Source of the DNA: Stenotrophomonas maltophilia D457
GTDB lineage: Bacteria; Pseudomonadota; Gammaproteobacteria; Xanthomonadales; Xanthomonadaceae
Assembly: GCF_000284595.1 (NCBI RefSeq)
Contig: NC_017671.1
Coordinates: 3,629,001-3,693,000 of the forward strand
Reading direction: 5' to 3'
Length of the DNA: 64,000 nt
The position numbers were made by a program, and so were the translations under genes. How positions within the stretch are numbered: the first letter of the stretch is position 1; each line of letters starts with the position of its first letter. Positions 49,302 to 60,425 of this stretch are shown here, one piece after another. A model generated the notes under the pieces. It had not been told where the DNA came from. It did not search any database and was given only the letters and a program-made list of their open reading frames with translations.

Positions 49302-49967
49302 TCAGGCGTACAGCGTGGGGTCGGGCACGCCGGCCTCGGCAAAGCCCTGCGCGCGCAGGCGGCAGGCATCGCAATGACCGCAGGCGGCGCCGTGAGCGTC
49401 GGCGTTGTAGCAGGACACGGTCAGGCCGAAGTCCACGCCCAGGCACACGCCTTCGCTGACGATCTGGCCCTTGCTGAGGAACTGCAGCGGTGCGTGCACC
49501 TTGATGCCCGCACCTTCCACGCCCGACTTGGTGGCCAGGTTGGCCAGCGCCTGGAACGCCGCCACGAACTCGGGGCGGCAGTCCGGGTAGCCGGAGTAAT
49601 CCACGGCGTTGACGCCGCAGAAGATGTCGTTGGCGCCAAGCACTTCGGCCCAGCCCAGGGCCAGCGACAGCATGATGGTGTTGCGCGCCGGCACATAGGT
49701 GACCGGAATGCCGGCACCGCCGGCCTCCGGCACGTCGATGTCGTCGGTCAGTGCCGAGCCGCCGATGCTGCGCAGGTCCACGTCCACGGTCTTGTGCGCG
49801 ACCACGCCCTGGGCCTTGGCCACGCGGGCGGCAGCGTCCAGTTCGGAGGTATGGCGCTGGCCATAGCGCACGCTCAGGGCATGCACGGCGAAGCCCTGTT
49901 CCTGGGCCATGGCGATGACGGCGGCTGAATCCATGCCGCCGGAGAGAAGCACGACTGCCTTCTTCAT
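49302..49967 (-). CDS. queC: 7-cyano-7-deazaguanine synthase QueC
   Basis: A 221-aa ATP-dependent enzyme that converts 7-carboxy-7-deazaguanine to preQ0 in queuosine synthesis. PP-loop motif [13 protein letters not shown] at the N-terminus, [21 protein letters not shown] in the middle and the zinc cysteines C...[10 protein letters not shown] at the C-terminus are all present. It follows queE in the same direction, giving two consecutive pathway steps. Confidence 0.96.
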   Translation of the reverse strand: MKKAVVLLSGGMDSAAVIAMAQEQGFAVHALSVRYGQRHTSELDAAARVAKAQGVVAHKTVDVDLRSIGGSALTDDIDVPEAGGAGIPVTYVPARNTIMLSLALGWAEVLGANDIFCGVNAVDYSGYPDCRPEFVAAFQALANLATKSGVEGAGIKVHAPLQFLSKGQIVSEGVCLGVDFGLTVSCYNADAHGAACGHCDACRLRAQGFAEAGVPDPTLYA

Positions 49968-50045
49968 GGGAAAAACATCCGGTTGGGAGGGGAAAGCCAG
50001 CACGCTGTCCCGCGCCGGAGTTACATCAGGGAACGCTGCGCCGGC

Positions 50046-50747
50046 TCATCGGCCCGGCTCGTCGTTCCACAGGATTTTATGCAACTGCATCTGGAAGCGC
50101 ACCGGCAGCCGGTCTTCGACAATCCAGTCGGCCAGCTGCCGCGCGGTGATCTCGCCCTTGCTGGGCGAGAAGAACACGGTGCAGCGCTGCACCAGGCCGT
50201 GCCCGGCGACCATCGCCTTGGCCCAGTCGTAGTCCTCGCGGTTGCAGATGACGAACTTGATCTGGTCGCGGGCGGTCAGCAGCGACAGGTTTTCCAGGCG
50301 GTTGCGGGCGGCTTCGGCCGAACCCGGCGTCTTGATGTCGACGACGCGCGACACCCGCGGGTCCACCGCGCTGACGTCCAGCGCACCGGAGGTTTCCAGC
50401 GAGACGTCCATGCCGGCATCGCACAGCTTTTCCAACAGCACCAGGCAGCGCTTCTGCGCCAACGGCTCGCCACCGGTCACGCACACGTGGCGCACGCCCT
50501 GGGCCAGCACCTCGGCCACGATGTCGTCGATATCCCACCAGGTGCCGCCGTGGAAGGCATAGGCGGTGTCGCAGTACTGGCAACGCAGCGGGCAGCCGGT
50601 CAGGCGCACGAACACGGTTGGCCAGCCGGCGGTATCGGCTTCGCCCTGCAGCGAGGTGAAGATCTCGGTGATCTTCAGGCGTGGCAGGGGCGACTGCACG
50701 ATCTCACTGGGCGTGGCGGCGGCGCTGGACGGAGTAACGGCGGTCAT
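50046..50747 (-). CDS. queE: 7-carboxy-7-deazaguanine synthase QueE
   Basis: A 233-aa radical-SAM enzyme making CDG from carboxytetrahydropterin. EIFTSLQGEADTAGWPTVFVRLTGCPLRCQYCDT has the cluster motif C-x3-C-x2-C, and VCVTGGEPLAQ and SLETSGALD are typical. The start at 50747 (MTAVTPSS) fits the usual length. Upstream of queC with a 78-bp gap. Confidence 0.96.
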   Translation of the reverse strand: MTAVTPSSAAATPSEIVQSPLPRLKITEIFTSLQGEADTAGWPTVFVRLTGCPLRCQYCDTAYAFHGGTWWDIDDIVAEVLAQGVRHVCVTGGEPLAQKRCLVLLEKLCDAGMDVSLETSGALDVSAVDPRVSRVVDIKTPGSAEAARNRLENLSLLTARDQIKFVICNREDYDWAKAMVAGHGLVQRCTVFFSPSKGEITARQLADWIVEDRLPVRFQMQLHKILWNDEPGR

Positions 50748-50806
50748 GGCGGGTACTTCTTGGTGGGACACGTGGCGGGTGGGCTACCGTGGCCGGTAAC
50801 GAACGC

Positions 50807-50829
50807 AGCCGAGCATGGCTCGGCTCTAC
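50807..50829. repeat. SMAG palindrome, first of a pair
   Basis: AGCCGAGCATGGCTCGGCT then CTAC. With the copy at 50900 it forms a dimer in the 206-bp gap between queE and cpoB. Confidence 0.72.
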
Positions 50830-50899
50830 GAAAACAACCGGGCAGACAGGGCCCGGCGCTGCCGGATCCGGGCGGGTTTGCCGAACCGGAAACGAAAGC

Positions 50900-50923
50900 A
50901 GCCGAGCGTGGGCTCGGCTCTAC
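50900..50923. repeat. SMAG palindrome, second of a pair
   Basis: AGCCGAGCGTGGGCTCGGCT then CTAC, the same orientation as the copy at 50807. It lies 30 bp downstream of the cpoB stop codon and may stabilise the 3' end of the tol-pal transcript. Confidence 0.72.
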
Positions 50924-50953
50924 AGGGCACCTATTGTACGCCGGGTCAGCGGA

Positions 50954-51772
50954 TCAGCGGATCTGCTTGCCGAGGCGGATGGACTGCAGACGGTCCTGCG
51001 CGGTGCGCGCGGCGTCCGAGCCGGGGTACTGCGCCACGACGGCCTCCAGCGTCTGCTGGGCCTGGTCGACCTTGCCCTCGCCATACTGCGAGAGACCGAC
51101 CTTGAGCAGGCCGCCGGCGGCCTTGTCGTGGGTCGGATAGCGCGAGAGCAGTTCTCGGAACTGGGTCTCGGCCATCGGGAAGTTGCGGGTGGCGTAGTAG
51201 CTCTCGCCCAGCCAGTACAGCGCGTTCGGCGCGTAGACGCCGTTCGGGTACAGCTGCAGGAAGCTCAGGAACAACTGCGCCGAATCATCGTACTTGCCGG
51301 CCTTCAGCGAATCGAAGGCGACGTTGTAGGAGGTGCGCTCGTCGCCGGTGGCGGCAAGACTGCCGGCATCACCGTGGACGGAAGGCGGCCGCTCGGAAGT
51401 GGCCGCCGCTGCGGGTTTTGCCGGGGCCGGTGCGGCCTTCGGCGCGCTCGCCGGAACGGGCGGCAGGGCCGGGGCGGCATTGCCCCCTTCCAACCGGTTC
51501 AGGCGGCTGTCCAGATCCAGGTACTGGTCCTGGGCGGACTGCTTGAGCTGGGCGTTGTCGTGCTGCAACTGCTCGATCGAGGCCTGCAGGCTGGTGACCT
51601 GCTGCCGCAGCTGATTGATCTGGTTCAACAGGTCCTGGTTGGCGCTGTTGTTGTACATCTGCTGCTCGAGCGCGCCGACACGGTCGGCCAGGCTCTGTCG
51701 CTGTGCATGCGCCGGTGCGGCAGCCACGAGGGCTGCCGCAACGACCAGCATCAGTTTGATGCCAGTGCGCAT
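50954..51772 (-). CDS. cpoB: Tol-Pal coordinator CpoB (YbgF)
   Basis: A 272-aa periplasmic protein: signal peptide (MLVVAAALVAAAPAHAQ), a trimerising coiled coil (LNQINQLRQQVTSLQASIEQLQHDNAQLKQ, residues about 45-80), an Ala/Pro linker and C-terminal TPR repeats (YNVAFDSLKAGKYDDSAQLFLSFLQLYPNGVYAPNALYWLGESYY). It links Tol function with peptidoglycan synthesis at division. Last gene of the Tol-Pal operon, 3 bp after pal. Confidence 0.95.
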   Translation of the reverse strand: MRTGIKLMLVVAAALVAAAPAHAQRQSLADRVGALEQQMYNNSANQDLLNQINQLRQQVTSLQASIEQLQHDNAQLKQSAQDQYLDLDSRLNRLEGGNAAPALPPVPASAPKAAPAPAKPAAAATSERPPSVHGDAGSLAATGDERTSYNVAFDSLKAGKYDDSAQLFLSFLQLYPNGVYAPNALYWLGESYYATRNFPMAETQFRELLSRYPTHDKAAGGLLKVGLSQYGEGKVDQAQQTLEAVVAQYPGSDAARTAQDRLQSIRLGKQIR

Positions 51773-51775
51773 GGA

Positions 51776-52294
51776 TTACTGCGCGGTGTAGACGATTTCG
51801 ACGCGACGGTTCTGCGACCAGCAGGACTCGTTCGACTCGGTGCAGACCGGACGCTCTTCACCGTAGGACACGACGGTCAGCTGCGAAGCCGAGCCACCGT
51901 TGGCCTGCAGGGCCGAGTTGACGCCGTTGCCACGACGCTCACCCAGGGCCTGGTTGTACGCGCGCGAACCGCGTTCGTCGGTGTGGCCCTGCAGGGTGAT
52001 GCGCGAGGACGGACGGTCACGCAGGTACTTGGCGTGGCAAGCCATGATGGCCTGGAATTCCGGCTTCACGTCTTCCTTGTCCAGGTCGAAGTAGACAACG
52101 CGCTGGCGCAGGCAAGCGTCGGTGTCCAGGTCGCCCGGGCCGTACAGGCCGGAGGTCGACGGACCGGTCGGGGTGGTGGTGGAGGTGCCGGTGTCGACCG
52201 GGGTTGCCGGCTCTTCCTTCACCTTCTTCGAGCAACCGGCCAGGACGGCCACAGACAGCAGGGAAACAAGCAGAACGCGGGTGGACTTGTTCAT
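51776..52294 (-). CDS. pal: Peptidoglycan-associated lipoprotein Pal
   Basis: A 172-aa outer-membrane lipoprotein. Lipobox LAGC after a short signal, a Thr/Pro linker, and the OmpA-like domain (VYFDLDKEDVKPEFQAIMACHAKYLRD; ITLQGHTDERGSRAYNQALGERRGNGV) that binds peptidoglycan. It partners TolB and TolA. Confidence 0.96.
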   Translation of the reverse strand: MNKSTRVLLVSLLSVAVLAGCSKKVKEEPATPVDTGTSTTTPTGPSTSGLYGPGDLDTDACLRQRVVYFDLDKEDVKPEFQAIMACHAKYLRDRPSSRITLQGHTDERGSRAYNQALGERRGNGVNSALQANGGSASQLTVVSYGEERPVCTESNESCWSQNRRVEIVYTAQ

Positions 52295-52358
52295 GGCGAT
52301 ACCTTTGTGGCTCCTAGGCCGATGAGGGGTTCAAGACAGCGAAAATATTAACACTCTT

Positions 52359-53678
52359 TTAGCGCTGGGTACGGTATGGGGACCATGCCGGTTCGCGCAC
52401 ATCTCCGTCAGCCAGAACCAACCGCTGGCGCACGCGCGCATCGGCGGAAACGGCGTACAGCACACCACGGCCACCCTCGCGGGCGGCGTACAACACCATG
52501 CTTGCGTTGGGCGCAAAGCTCGGAGATTCATCCAGCGAACCCGGGGACAGCGTGCTCCAGCGGGGCGAACCCAGCGAGCTGTCCATCATCGCGATCTTGT
52601 AGCTGTTGCCCGAGCCCTGCGCAACGGCGATCTTCTTGCCGTCGTAGGACACCGAGGGCTTGGCATTGTAGTTGCCCTGGAAGGTCACGCGCTCGGCACT
52701 GCCGCCACCTGCGCCGACCTTGTAGACCTGCGGGCGGCCGCCGCGGTCGGAGGTGAAGTACACCGCGCTGCCATCCGGCGCCCAGGTCGGCTCGGTGTCG
52801 ATGGCGAAGTGGTTGGTCAGCTGGGTCAGCTGCTTGCTGCCCAGGTCCATCACGTAGATTTCCGGGTTGCCCGAACGCGACAGGGTCAGGGCCAGCTTGC
52901 GGCCATCCGGCGAGAACGCCGGGGCGCTGTTGATGCCGCGGAAGCTGGTGACCAGTTCGCGCGCACCGGTGCCGATGTTCTGGATGTAGATCGCCGAATT
53001 GCCACGCTCGAAGCTGACGTAGGCCAGCTTGCTGCCATCCGGGCTCCACGACGGCGACAGCAGCGGCTCGGCCGAACGCACGATGGTCTGCGGGTTGTAG
53101 CCGTCGGAGTCGGCCACCATCAGCGCATAGCGCATGGCATCGCCCTTGCCGCTGGCGGTCACGTAGGCGATGCGGGTCCAGAAGGCGCCGCGCACGCCGG
53201 TGATCTTCTCGTAGATGGCGTCGGCCATCTGGTGGGCGACGTCGCGCATGGCGTTGCCACGGGCGGTCATCGCCAGGCCCAGCAGGCGCTCGCCCTTGGG
53301 CACGTCGAACAGTTCGTACTCGACGCGGTAGGCACCAGCACCGGCATCGAGCACGCGGCCGACCACGATGTAGTTCTGCTTCAGCGCGCGCCAGGTGGCG
53401 AACTGGATGTCACCGCCACGCACGGGCTTCTCGACGATCTGCGCTTCCGGCAGCGTGCGGAACTGGCCCGAACGCTCCAGGTCGGCGCGGACCACGCCGG
53501 CGACGTCGGTCTGCGGAGCGGCCGACGAACCCTGGTAGGGCATCGGCACGATGGTGATCGGCAGGGCGGAGGCATTGCCGCCGATGATGTCGATATCCAG
53601 CCCCTTCTGCTGCGCGACGGCAGCAAAGGGCAGCAACAGGGCCGCAAACACGGCAAGCCAGCGAGGCATCTTTTTCAT
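52359..53678 (-). CDS. tolB: Tol-Pal translocation protein TolB
   Basis: A 439-aa periplasmic protein with signal peptide MKKMPRWLAVFAALLLPFAAVA, an N-terminal alpha/beta domain and a six-bladed beta-propeller of WSPDGSKLAY / FSPDGRKLALTLSR-type repeats (residues about 190-435). It binds Pal and the TolA C-terminus. A 285-bp gap separates it from tolA; in that gap I see no gene. Confidence 0.96.
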   Translation of the reverse strand: MKKMPRWLAVFAALLLPFAAVAQQKGLDIDIIGGNASALPITIVPMPYQGSSAAPQTDVAGVVRADLERSGQFRTLPEAQIVEKPVRGGDIQFATWRALKQNYIVVGRVLDAGAGAYRVEYELFDVPKGERLLGLAMTARGNAMRDVAHQMADAIYEKITGVRGAFWTRIAYVTASGKGDAMRYALMVADSDGYNPQTIVRSAEPLLSPSWSPDGSKLAYVSFERGNSAIYIQNIGTGARELVTSFRGINSAPAFSPDGRKLALTLSRSGNPEIYVMDLGSKQLTQLTNHFAIDTEPTWAPDGSAVYFTSDRGGRPQVYKVGAGGGSAERVTFQGNYNAKPSVSYDGKKIAVAQGSGNSYKIAMMDSSLGSPRWSTLSPGSLDESPSFAPNASMVLYAAREGGRGVLYAVSADARVRQRLVLADGDVREPAWSPYRTQR

Positions 53679-53963
53679 GGAGCGCTCAATAGGGGGAAAC
53701 CGGAACGAGGGATAACAAAGCGGGAGTGAACCGCTTCGCAATCATGAACCAAGGGTACGTGAATTCCGGGTCAGTTCCAGCCCGTCCTCTCACGCACCGT
53801 TAACGTCGTGGCTAACATCGCACCTGCCTGCCCCGGTCACGCCGCCCAGCGGGGCGGTGTTCGACAGCAGCCTGCAGCCTGCCCGGTCGAAACCGAGCAC
53901 GCCAGAGGCAAGCGCGACATCCGTGGGCAGGAGTGGCCCGAGGCCACCCCTGCCCTGCCCGCC

Positions 53964-55008
53964 TCAGCGATCCTGGGCGGTAAAGGTGAAGTTGAGCGTA
54001 CGCGCGAACACCGACTCGAAGCCGCGGTACGGCAGTGGCTGCGCATTGAGCACCGCGGCCTCGATCGAACGCTTGCCGGCCTCGTCATAGGGGCAGTTCG
54101 GGCTGACCTTGGCCTGCATCACCGTGCCGCCCGGAATCTGGGTGATGGTGATCTGGCAACGCTGGCCCAGCGGCACCGTATCCGGGCGCACCCACTGCGA
54201 CAGCACCTTGGCCTGGATCGCTGCGGCGTACTTGGCTGAAAGATCGTCGCTGTTGCCACCACCACCGGCCGCCGGCTGGGAAGCGCCGCTGGAGCCGGCA
54301 GCGGCACTGCCGGCAGCATTGCGCGCGGCGGCGACCTCGCGCAGCTTCCGCTCGGCCAGCTTGGCTTCCTTCTCGGCCTGCTCGCGGCGGGCACGGATCT
54401 CGGCGATCTTCTTCTGCTTCTCGGCCTCGGCCTTGTCAGCCGCGACACGCTCCTGCTCGGCCTGCTTCTTCTTCTCGTCCGCTTCCTGCTGCTTGGCCAG
54501 GCGCAGCTTCTGCTCCGCTTCTTCCTGGCGCTTGCGTTCGGTCAGGTCGATCTGCTCCTGGCGGCGCTTGGCTTCCTGTTCCTGCTTGGCCTTCTCCTGC
54601 GAGATGGCCAGTGCGCTCACCGCTTCCTGGTCCTTGGTGTCCGGCTGCGCAACACGCTCCTGCGCCTGTTGCTGCTGGGGCGTGGGCGCGTCCTGCGGGC
54701 GCGGCTCGGGAATCGGCTGCGGTGGCGGAATGGTGTCTTCCGGCACCGGGATCGGCTCGGCGACCGGCGGCGGCAGGTCCTCCAGCTTCTCCGACTGGCG
54801 CAGCGCCTGGCGTGCGGCGGACGCCTCGGAGGCGGACAGCGCCAGGCTGGCCTCGACCGAGGGGTCGCCAGCGGCGGCATCGGTGTTGCGCTGGGGCGAC
54901 CACAGCCAGGCCACGATGAAGACCAGCGCGACCAGCAGGTGCACCAGCAACGCCAGCGCCAGGGGCAGACCCCAGCCGGGTTCGCGCTGATGCGGGGGTG
55001 GCAGGGCG

Positions 55009-55019
<11 letters not shown>
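53964..55019 (-). CDS. tolA: Cell envelope integrity protein TolA
   Basis: A 351-aa protein: an N-terminal membrane helix (LALALLVHLLVALVFIVAWLW), a long Lys/Glu/Ala helix (AKQEQEAKRRQEQIDLTERKRQEEAEQKLRLAKQQEADEKKKQAEQE, residues about 130-240), and a C-terminal globular domain (ITITQIPGGTVMQAKVSPNCPYDEAGKRSIEAAVLNAQPLPYRGFESVFARTLNFTF). It spans the periplasm to contact TolB/Pal. Its start overlaps the tolR end by 11 bp. Confidence 0.95.
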
Positions 55020-55437
<418 letters not shown>

Positions 55438-55461
55438 GGCTTGGACTCCCGGGTCAGGCGC

Positions 55462-56241
55462 TTACTCGTCGCCAGCGCTCTGGCGCTGCAGGATGGAGCT
55501 GAACTCTTCGGCGAAGGTCTCGAACCGCACCGACATGCGCTCCACGCGGGTGGTGAAGCGGTTGTAGGCCCACACCGCCGGGATCGCCACGAACAGGCCG
55601 ATGGCGGTGGCGAACAGTGCCTCGGAGATGCCCGGCGCGACGGCGGCGATACCGGCCTGGGCACCGCTGCTGATCATGTCGTGCATGGTCACCATGATGC
55701 CGAACACGGTACCGACCAGGCCCACGTACGGGGCAGTCGAGCCGATGTTGGCCAGCAGCTCCAGGTTGCGCTCGAGCTGGTCCACTTCGCGGGTATAGGT
55801 GGTGCGCATCGCGCGCTGCGCGCCTTCAAGCTGCGCACGGCCATCCAGCCGGCGCTTGTCGCGCAGGCGGGTGTACTCGCGGAAACCGGCTTCGAAGATG
55901 GCTTCCAGGCCGGTCACGCTGCGGCTGCGGTCGGTGGCTGCGCTGTACAGCTTGCCCAGGTCGGCGCCGGACCAGAAACGGTTCTCGAACTCGTCGGCTT
56001 CGCGGGTGGCCTGCTTGAACACGCGGGCCTTGCGGAAAATGATCACCCAGCTGACGAACGAGCCGACCAGCAGCAGCAGCACGATGATCTTCACCGGCAG
56101 GCTGGCCTTGGCCATCAGTTCGAGGTAGTTGATGCCGCCGCCGGTGGTGGCCTGGGCAAGGGTCTGTGTCGCGGCGTTGCTGACGTCGGCCGGCAGTGCC
56201 TCGGTGACCGTGGCCTGCAGGGCCAGGAGCGTTGCGATCAT
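55462..56241 (-). CDS. tolQ: Tol-Pal motor protein TolQ
   Basis: A 259-aa MotA/TolQ/ExbB proton-channel protein with three membrane segments (IIVLLLLVGSFVSWVIIF; TAPYVGLVGTVFGIMVTM; EALFATAIGLFVAIPAVWAYNRF). The extended N-terminus before the first helix is Ala/Thr-rich. Start ATG 56241 lies 10 bp after the ybgC stop, consistent with one operon. Confidence 0.96.
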   Translation of the reverse strand: MIATLLALQATVTEALPADVSNAATQTLAQATTGGGINYLELMAKASLPVKIIVLLLLVGSFVSWVIIFRKARVFKQATREADEFENRFWSGADLGKLYSAATDRSRSVTGLEAIFEAGFREYTRLRDKRRLDGRAQLEGAQRAMRTTYTREVDQLERNLELLANIGSTAPYVGLVGTVFGIMVTMHDMISSGAQAGIAAVAPGISEALFATAIGLFVAIPAVWAYNRFTTRVERMSVRFETFAEEFSSILQRQSAGDE

Positions 56242-56251
56242 CCGTTGTTCC

Positions 56252-56683
56252 TCAATGTTCGGATTCGGGGTGGAGGTGGGGTTGCAGCACGGCAAGGACG
56301 GCATCGTCCATGCCACGCGGGCGGAAACTGGCCGCTTCCAGTGCGGCGATGCGGACCTGCGCGGACAGCAGCAGCTCGCCGTCGCGCAGGATCTGCTGGT
56401 CGAAGACCATGCTGGCCTTCTTCAGCTGGACCAGGCGGGCAGTCACCTGCAGGGTGTCATCCAGCCGTGCCGGCCTGATGAAATCCATCTGCATCGAGCG
56501 CACCGCGAAGACCATCCCGTGCTCGGCGCGCATGCGCTCCTGGCCGTAGCCGAGCGCACGCATCCATTCGGTCCGGGCCCGTTCCATGAAGGCCACGTAG
56601 CGGGCGTGGTAGACCACGCCACCTGCGTCGGTATCTTCCCAGTAAATGCGTGTCGGCCAACTGAATCGGGGCTCAACCGACAT
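56252..56683 (-). CDS. ybgC: Acyl-CoA thioesterase YbgC
   Basis: A 143-aa hot-dog thioesterase. [32 protein letters not shown] has the catalytic Asp and the Tol-Pal-associated signature. It hydrolyses acyl-CoA and is the usual first gene of the tol operon. It overlaps ruvB by 11 bp, linking DNA repair and envelope genes in one transcript. Confidence 0.95.
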   Translation of the reverse strand: MSVEPRFSWPTRIYWEDTDAGGVVYHARYVAFMERARTEWMRALGYGQERMRAEHGMVFAVRSMQMDFIRPARLDDTLQVTARLVQLKKASMVFDQQILRDGELLLSAQVRIAALEAASFRPRGMDDAVLAVLQPHLHPESEH

Positions 56684-57713
56684 CGGGAACCTCCGCGAAC
56701 AGGTCCTGCGGCGGGTTCTTCGGCTTCAGGCCCATGTGCCGGTAAGCCTTGTGGGTGGCCATGCGGCCGCGCGCGGTACGCACCAGGAAGCCCTGCTGGA
56801 TCAGGTACGGCTCGACCACGTCTTCCAGCGTGCCGCGCTCTTCGGACAGCGCCGCGGCCAGCGATTCGATGCCGACCGGGCCGCCGTCGAAGTAGTCGAC
56901 CAGGGTCTTGAGCAGGCGCCGGTCGAGCTCGTCGAAGCCCTCCGGATCGACCTTGAGCATCTTCATCGCCGCCTGCGCCACGGCCTCGTCGATGTGGCCG
57001 CCGGCCTTCACCTGCGCGTAGTCGCGCACGCGGCGCAGCAGGCGATTGGCGATACGCGGGGTGCCGCGCGCGCGCCGCGCGATCTCGCCGGCGCCATCGG
57101 CGGTGCAGTCGATGCCGAGGATGGTGGCCGAACGGCGCACGATCCGGGTCAGCTCTTCGACGCTGTAGAACTCCAGGCGCTGGACGATGCCGAAGCGGTC
57201 GCGCAGCGGCGCGGTCAGCAGGCCGGCGCGGGTGGTGGCACCAATCAGGGTGAATGGCGGCAGGTCGATCTTGATCGAACGGGCGGCGGGACCCTCGCCG
57301 ATCATGATGTCGATCTGGAAGTCCTCCATCGCCGGGTACAGCACTTCCTCGACCACCGGCGACAGGCGGTGGATCTCATCCACGAACAGCACGTCGTGCG
57401 GCTGGAGGTTGGTCAGCAGCGCAGCGAGGTCGCCGGCCTTCTCGATCACCGGGCCGGAGGTCACGCGCAGGGCCACGCCCAGTTCGTTGGCGATGACGTG
57501 GCTGAGGGTGGTCTTGCCCAGGCCGGGCGGGCCGAAGATCAGCACGTGGTCCAGCGCATCGCCACGCGCCTTGGCCGCTTCGATGTAGATCTCCAGCTGC
57601 TCGCGCACCGGGGCCTGGCCGAGGTAGTCGGCCAAGCGCCTGGGGCGGATGCTGGCGTCGGCGGCGTCATCCTCGCGGGTGGCGCCGGCGCCGATGATGC
57701 GGTCGTCGGTCAT
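56673..57713 (-). CDS. ruvB: Holliday junction branch-migration helicase RuvB
   Basis: A 346-aa AAA+ motor: [11 protein letters not shown], Walker [14 protein letters not shown], Walker [11 protein letters not shown], sensor I IGATTRAG, and the C-terminal winged helix [19 protein letters not shown] ([23 protein letters not shown]). It drives branch migration with RuvA. kup and a repeat pair separate it from ruvA, an order unlike the contiguous ruvAB of enterics. Confidence 0.97.
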   Translation of the reverse strand: MTDDRIIGAGATREDDAADASIRPRRLADYLGQAPVREQLEIYIEAAKARGDALDHVLIFGPPGLGKTTLSHVIANELGVALRVTSGPVIEKAGDLAALLTNLQPHDVLFVDEIHRLSPVVEEVLYPAMEDFQIDIMIGEGPAARSIKIDLPPFTLIGATTRAGLLTAPLRDRFGIVQRLEFYSVEELTRIVRRSATILGIDCTADGAGEIARRARGTPRIANRLLRRVRDYAQVKAGGHIDEAVAQAAMKMLKVDPEGFDELDRRLLKTLVDYFDGGPVGIESLAAALSEERGTLEDVVEPYLIQQGFLVRTARGRMATHKAYRHMGLKPKNPPQDLFAEVPDVG

Positions 57714-57739
57714 GTGCTGATTATGCGGCAAAAGCGTAT

Positions 57740-57842
57740 GGGGTCGGATCCGTTTCCCAGAGGAAAACGGCTCTGACCCCGAACCGGAACACCGGGAACA
57801 TGGGGTCAGAGCCCTTTTCCTACGGAAAAGGGATCCGACCCC
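57740..57842. repeat. Pair of GGGGTC...GACCCC palindromes
   Basis: Unit 1 (57740-57780) and unit 2 (57802-57842) are 41 bp each, both bounded by GGGGTC and GACCCC and carrying TCGGATCC / CAGAGCC arms in opposite order, so the whole 103 bp is also a large inverted repeat. It lies between kup and ruvB and may form a cruciform or a bidirectional terminator. Confidence 0.8.
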
Positions 57843-57849
57843 GCGCGCG

Positions 57850-59769
57850 TCAGATCTCGACCTGGGCCCCGAGTTCGACCAGGCGGTTGCCCGGAATCCG
57901 GAAGAAGCCGGTGGCCGGGGCGGCGTTGCGATGCATTAGCGCGAACAGCTTGTCACGCCAGATCGGCATGCCGCGGTTGGCGGTGGCGACGATGGTCTCG
58001 CGACTGGCGAAGAAGGTGGTGTCCATCGGATCAAAATAGATGCCACCGTGGTCGCACGAGCGCATCAGCGCCAGCGGCACGTCCGGGGTCTCCATGAAGC
58101 CGAAGCGCACGTAGACGCGGTAGAACTCGTCACCCACCGATTCGATCTTCAGCCGCTGCCCTTCCATCGCATACGGGATCGGCAGGGTTTCCACGTGCAG
58201 GAACACGTTGCGCTCGTGCAGCACCTTGTTGTGCTTGAGGTTGTGCATCAGCGCATGCGGCGCCACGGTCGGGTCGGCGGTGAGGAACACCGCGGTGCCC
58301 GGCACGCGCACCGGCGGGGCCAGCATCAGGCCCGGCAGGAAGGTATCCAGGCGGATGCCGTCCTTGCGGATCTCATCGCGCAGCAGCTCGCGGCCACGGC
58401 GCCAGGTGCGCATCATGGTGAACAGGAAGATGCCCAGCACCACCGGGAACCAGGCGCCCTGCAGCAGCTTGGCGCCGTTGGCGATGACGAAGCCGAGGTC
58501 GATGATGAAGAACACCACGCACAGCGGCAGCAGCCAGCCACGCGACTTCGGCCACAACGTCCGCGCCACCACGGCCAGCAGCAGGGTGTCGATCAGCATC
58601 GTGGCCGACACCGAAATGCCGTACGCCACGGCCAGGTTGGACGAACTGCGGAACGCCAGCACCAGCCCGAACACCATCACCGCAATGCCCCAGTTGATGC
58701 CCGGGATGTAGATCTGGCCGATGGTGTCGTGCGAGGTGTGCTTGATGCGCATGCGCGGGATGTAGCCCAGCTGCATGGCCTGGCGCGAGACCGAGAATGC
58801 GCCGGTGATGACCGACTGCGAGGCGATCACCGCCGCCATGGTGGCCAGGATGATCATCGGGTACAGCGCCCACGACGGCACTGCCTCGAAGAACGGGTTC
58901 TTCAGGGCCTCGGGGTGGTTGAGCACCAGTGCGCCCTGCCCCAGGTAGTTCAGCACCAGGCACGGCAGCACGAAGAAGTACCAGGCGTGGCGGATCGGGC
59001 GCAGCCCGAAGTGGCCCATGTCCGCATACAGCGCTTCGCCGCCGGTCACCGCCAGCACCACTGCACCGAGAATGAAGATGCCGTGCCAGCCGTGCTCCAT
59101 GAAGAAGCGGATGCCCCACCAGGGGTTGAAGGCCTTCAGCACCTCGGGCGCATCGACGATGTTGTAGATGCCGATTGCCGCCAGCGACACGAACCAGATT
59201 GCCATGATCGGGCCGAACGCCTTGCCGATCTTCTCGGTACCGAAGCGTTGCGCGGCGAACACCGCCAGCAGCACCACCAGGGTGACCGGCACGATGAAGA
59301 CATGAAGTCCGGGCGCGGCCACCTCCAGGCCTTCGACCGCACTGAGCACGGACATGGCCGGGGTGATCACGCCGTCGCCGAAGAACAGCGAGGCGCCGAA
59401 GATGCCGAGGATGCCCACCACATAAGCCGAGCGCGAGCCGTTGCGCAGCGTGCGTTGGGTCAACGCCATCAGCGCCATGATGCCGCCTTCGCCATCGTTG
59501 TCGGCGCGCATGATGATGGTGACGTACTTCAGGGTCACCACCAGGTTCAGCGCCCAGAACGCCAGCGACAGCACGCCCAGCACGGTGTCGTGGTCGCTGT
59601 TGAGCCCGTAGTGTGGCGAGAACGCTTCCTTCAGGGTGTACAGCGGGCTGGTACCGATATCGCCGAACACCACGCCGATCGCACCGATGACCAGCGCCAG
59701 TCCTCCAGCGGAGGGGGCGTGGCCATGGCCGCCGGGGGCGGCTGCGTGCGGGGTTTGACTGCTGGACAT
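57850..59769 (-). CDS. kup: Low-affinity potassium transporter Kup
   Basis: A 639-aa K+/H+ symporter with about twelve membrane segments. [26 protein letters not shown] and [30 protein letters not shown] are signature sequences; the C-terminal about 150 residues are cytoplasmic. The length is standard. It imports potassium, important under low pH and osmotic stress. It ends 7 bp from the large palindrome pair. Confidence 0.96.
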   Translation of the reverse strand: MSSSQTPHAAAPGGHGHAPSAGGLALVIGAIGVVFGDIGTSPLYTLKEAFSPHYGLNSDHDTVLGVLSLAFWALNLVVTLKYVTIIMRADNDGEGGIMALMALTQRTLRNGSRSAYVVGILGIFGASLFFGDGVITPAMSVLSAVEGLEVAAPGLHVFIVPVTLVVLLAVFAAQRFGTEKIGKAFGPIMAIWFVSLAAIGIYNIVDAPEVLKAFNPWWGIRFFMEHGWHGIFILGAVVLAVTGGEALYADMGHFGLRPIRHAWYFFVLPCLVLNYLGQGALVLNHPEALKNPFFEAVPSWALYPMIILATMAAVIASQSVITGAFSVSRQAMQLGYIPRMRIKHTSHDTIGQIYIPGINWGIAVMVFGLVLAFRSSSNLAVAYGISVSATMLIDTLLLAVVARTLWPKSRGWLLPLCVVFFIIDLGFVIANGAKLLQGAWFPVVLGIFLFTMMRTWRRGRELLRDEIRKDGIRLDTFLPGLMLAPPVRVPGTAVFLTADPTVAPHALMHNLKHNKVLHERNVFLHVETLPIPYAMEGQRLKIESVGDEFYRVYVRFGFMETPDVPLALMRSCDHGGIYFDPMDTTFFASRETIVATANRGMPIWRDKLFALMHRNAAPATGFFRIPGNRLVELGAQVEI

Positions 59770-59818
59770 GGGACTCCTGGCGAAGCTCAGGCGGTAGGTT
59801 GGGGGAAAGGGACGCGGT

Positions 59819-60412
59819 TCAGCGCAGCGCGGACTGCAGCGCCTTGCGGATCACGGTGGCCACTTCGTCGCCTTCATTGAAGGCATCGCGGGCCATGCGG
59901 GCCGCTTCGGCCGGCTTGTAGCCCAGCTGCTGCAGGGCCACGGTGGCATCGGACAGCGGATCGGCCGGGGCCGGACCACTGCCGGTGGGCAGCGCGCCGC
60001 CGGCACCGAACTGGGCCGCGCGGTCACGCAGTTCCAGCACCATGCGTTCGGCGGTCTTCTTGCCTATACCCGGGATGCGGGTCAGCGCGGTGATGTCGCC
60101 GGCCTGGACCATGCGTGCGAATTCTTCGACGCTGACACCGGACAGCACGGCCAGCGCGATCTTCGCGCCGATGCCGCTGACCTTCTGCACGTCGCGGAAC
60201 AGGCGCCGCTCGCCCTCGCGCAGGAAGCCGTACAGCGAGACGCTGTCTTCCTTCTGCGAGTAATGGGTGTACAGGGTGACCTCGCGGCCGAGCTCGGGCA
60301 GGTCGTAGAAGGTGCTCATCGGCGCCTCCAGTTCGTAGCCCACTCCGTTCACGTCCACCACCAGCCACGGCGGCGCCTTGTAGGCGACGATGCCGCGCAG
60401 TCGACCGATCAT
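59819..60412 (-). CDS. ruvA: Holliday junction protein RuvA
   Basis: A 197-aa protein: OB fold ([31 protein letters not shown]), two HhH motifs ([21 protein letters not shown] and [20 protein letters not shown]) and the C-terminal domain III that contacts RuvB ([19 protein letters not shown]). The start at 60412 is the conserved MIGRLRG. It follows ruvC by 13 bp. Confidence 0.97.
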   Translation of the reverse strand: MIGRLRGIVAYKAPPWLVVDVNGVGYELEAPMSTFYDLPELGREVTLYTHYSQKEDSVSLYGFLREGERRLFRDVQKVSGIGAKIALAVLSGVSVEEFARMVQAGDITALTRIPGIGKKTAERMVLELRDRAAQFGAGGALPTGSGPAPADPLSDATVALQQLGYKPAEAARMARDAFNEGDEVATVIRKALQSALR

Positions 60413-60425
60413 TGCGTGCAGCTCC

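Noticed and set aside
58048..59880. 610-codon plus-strand open frame opposite kup
   Set aside because: A high-GC antisense shadow of kup; the translation is low-complexity His/Arg/Gln-rich.
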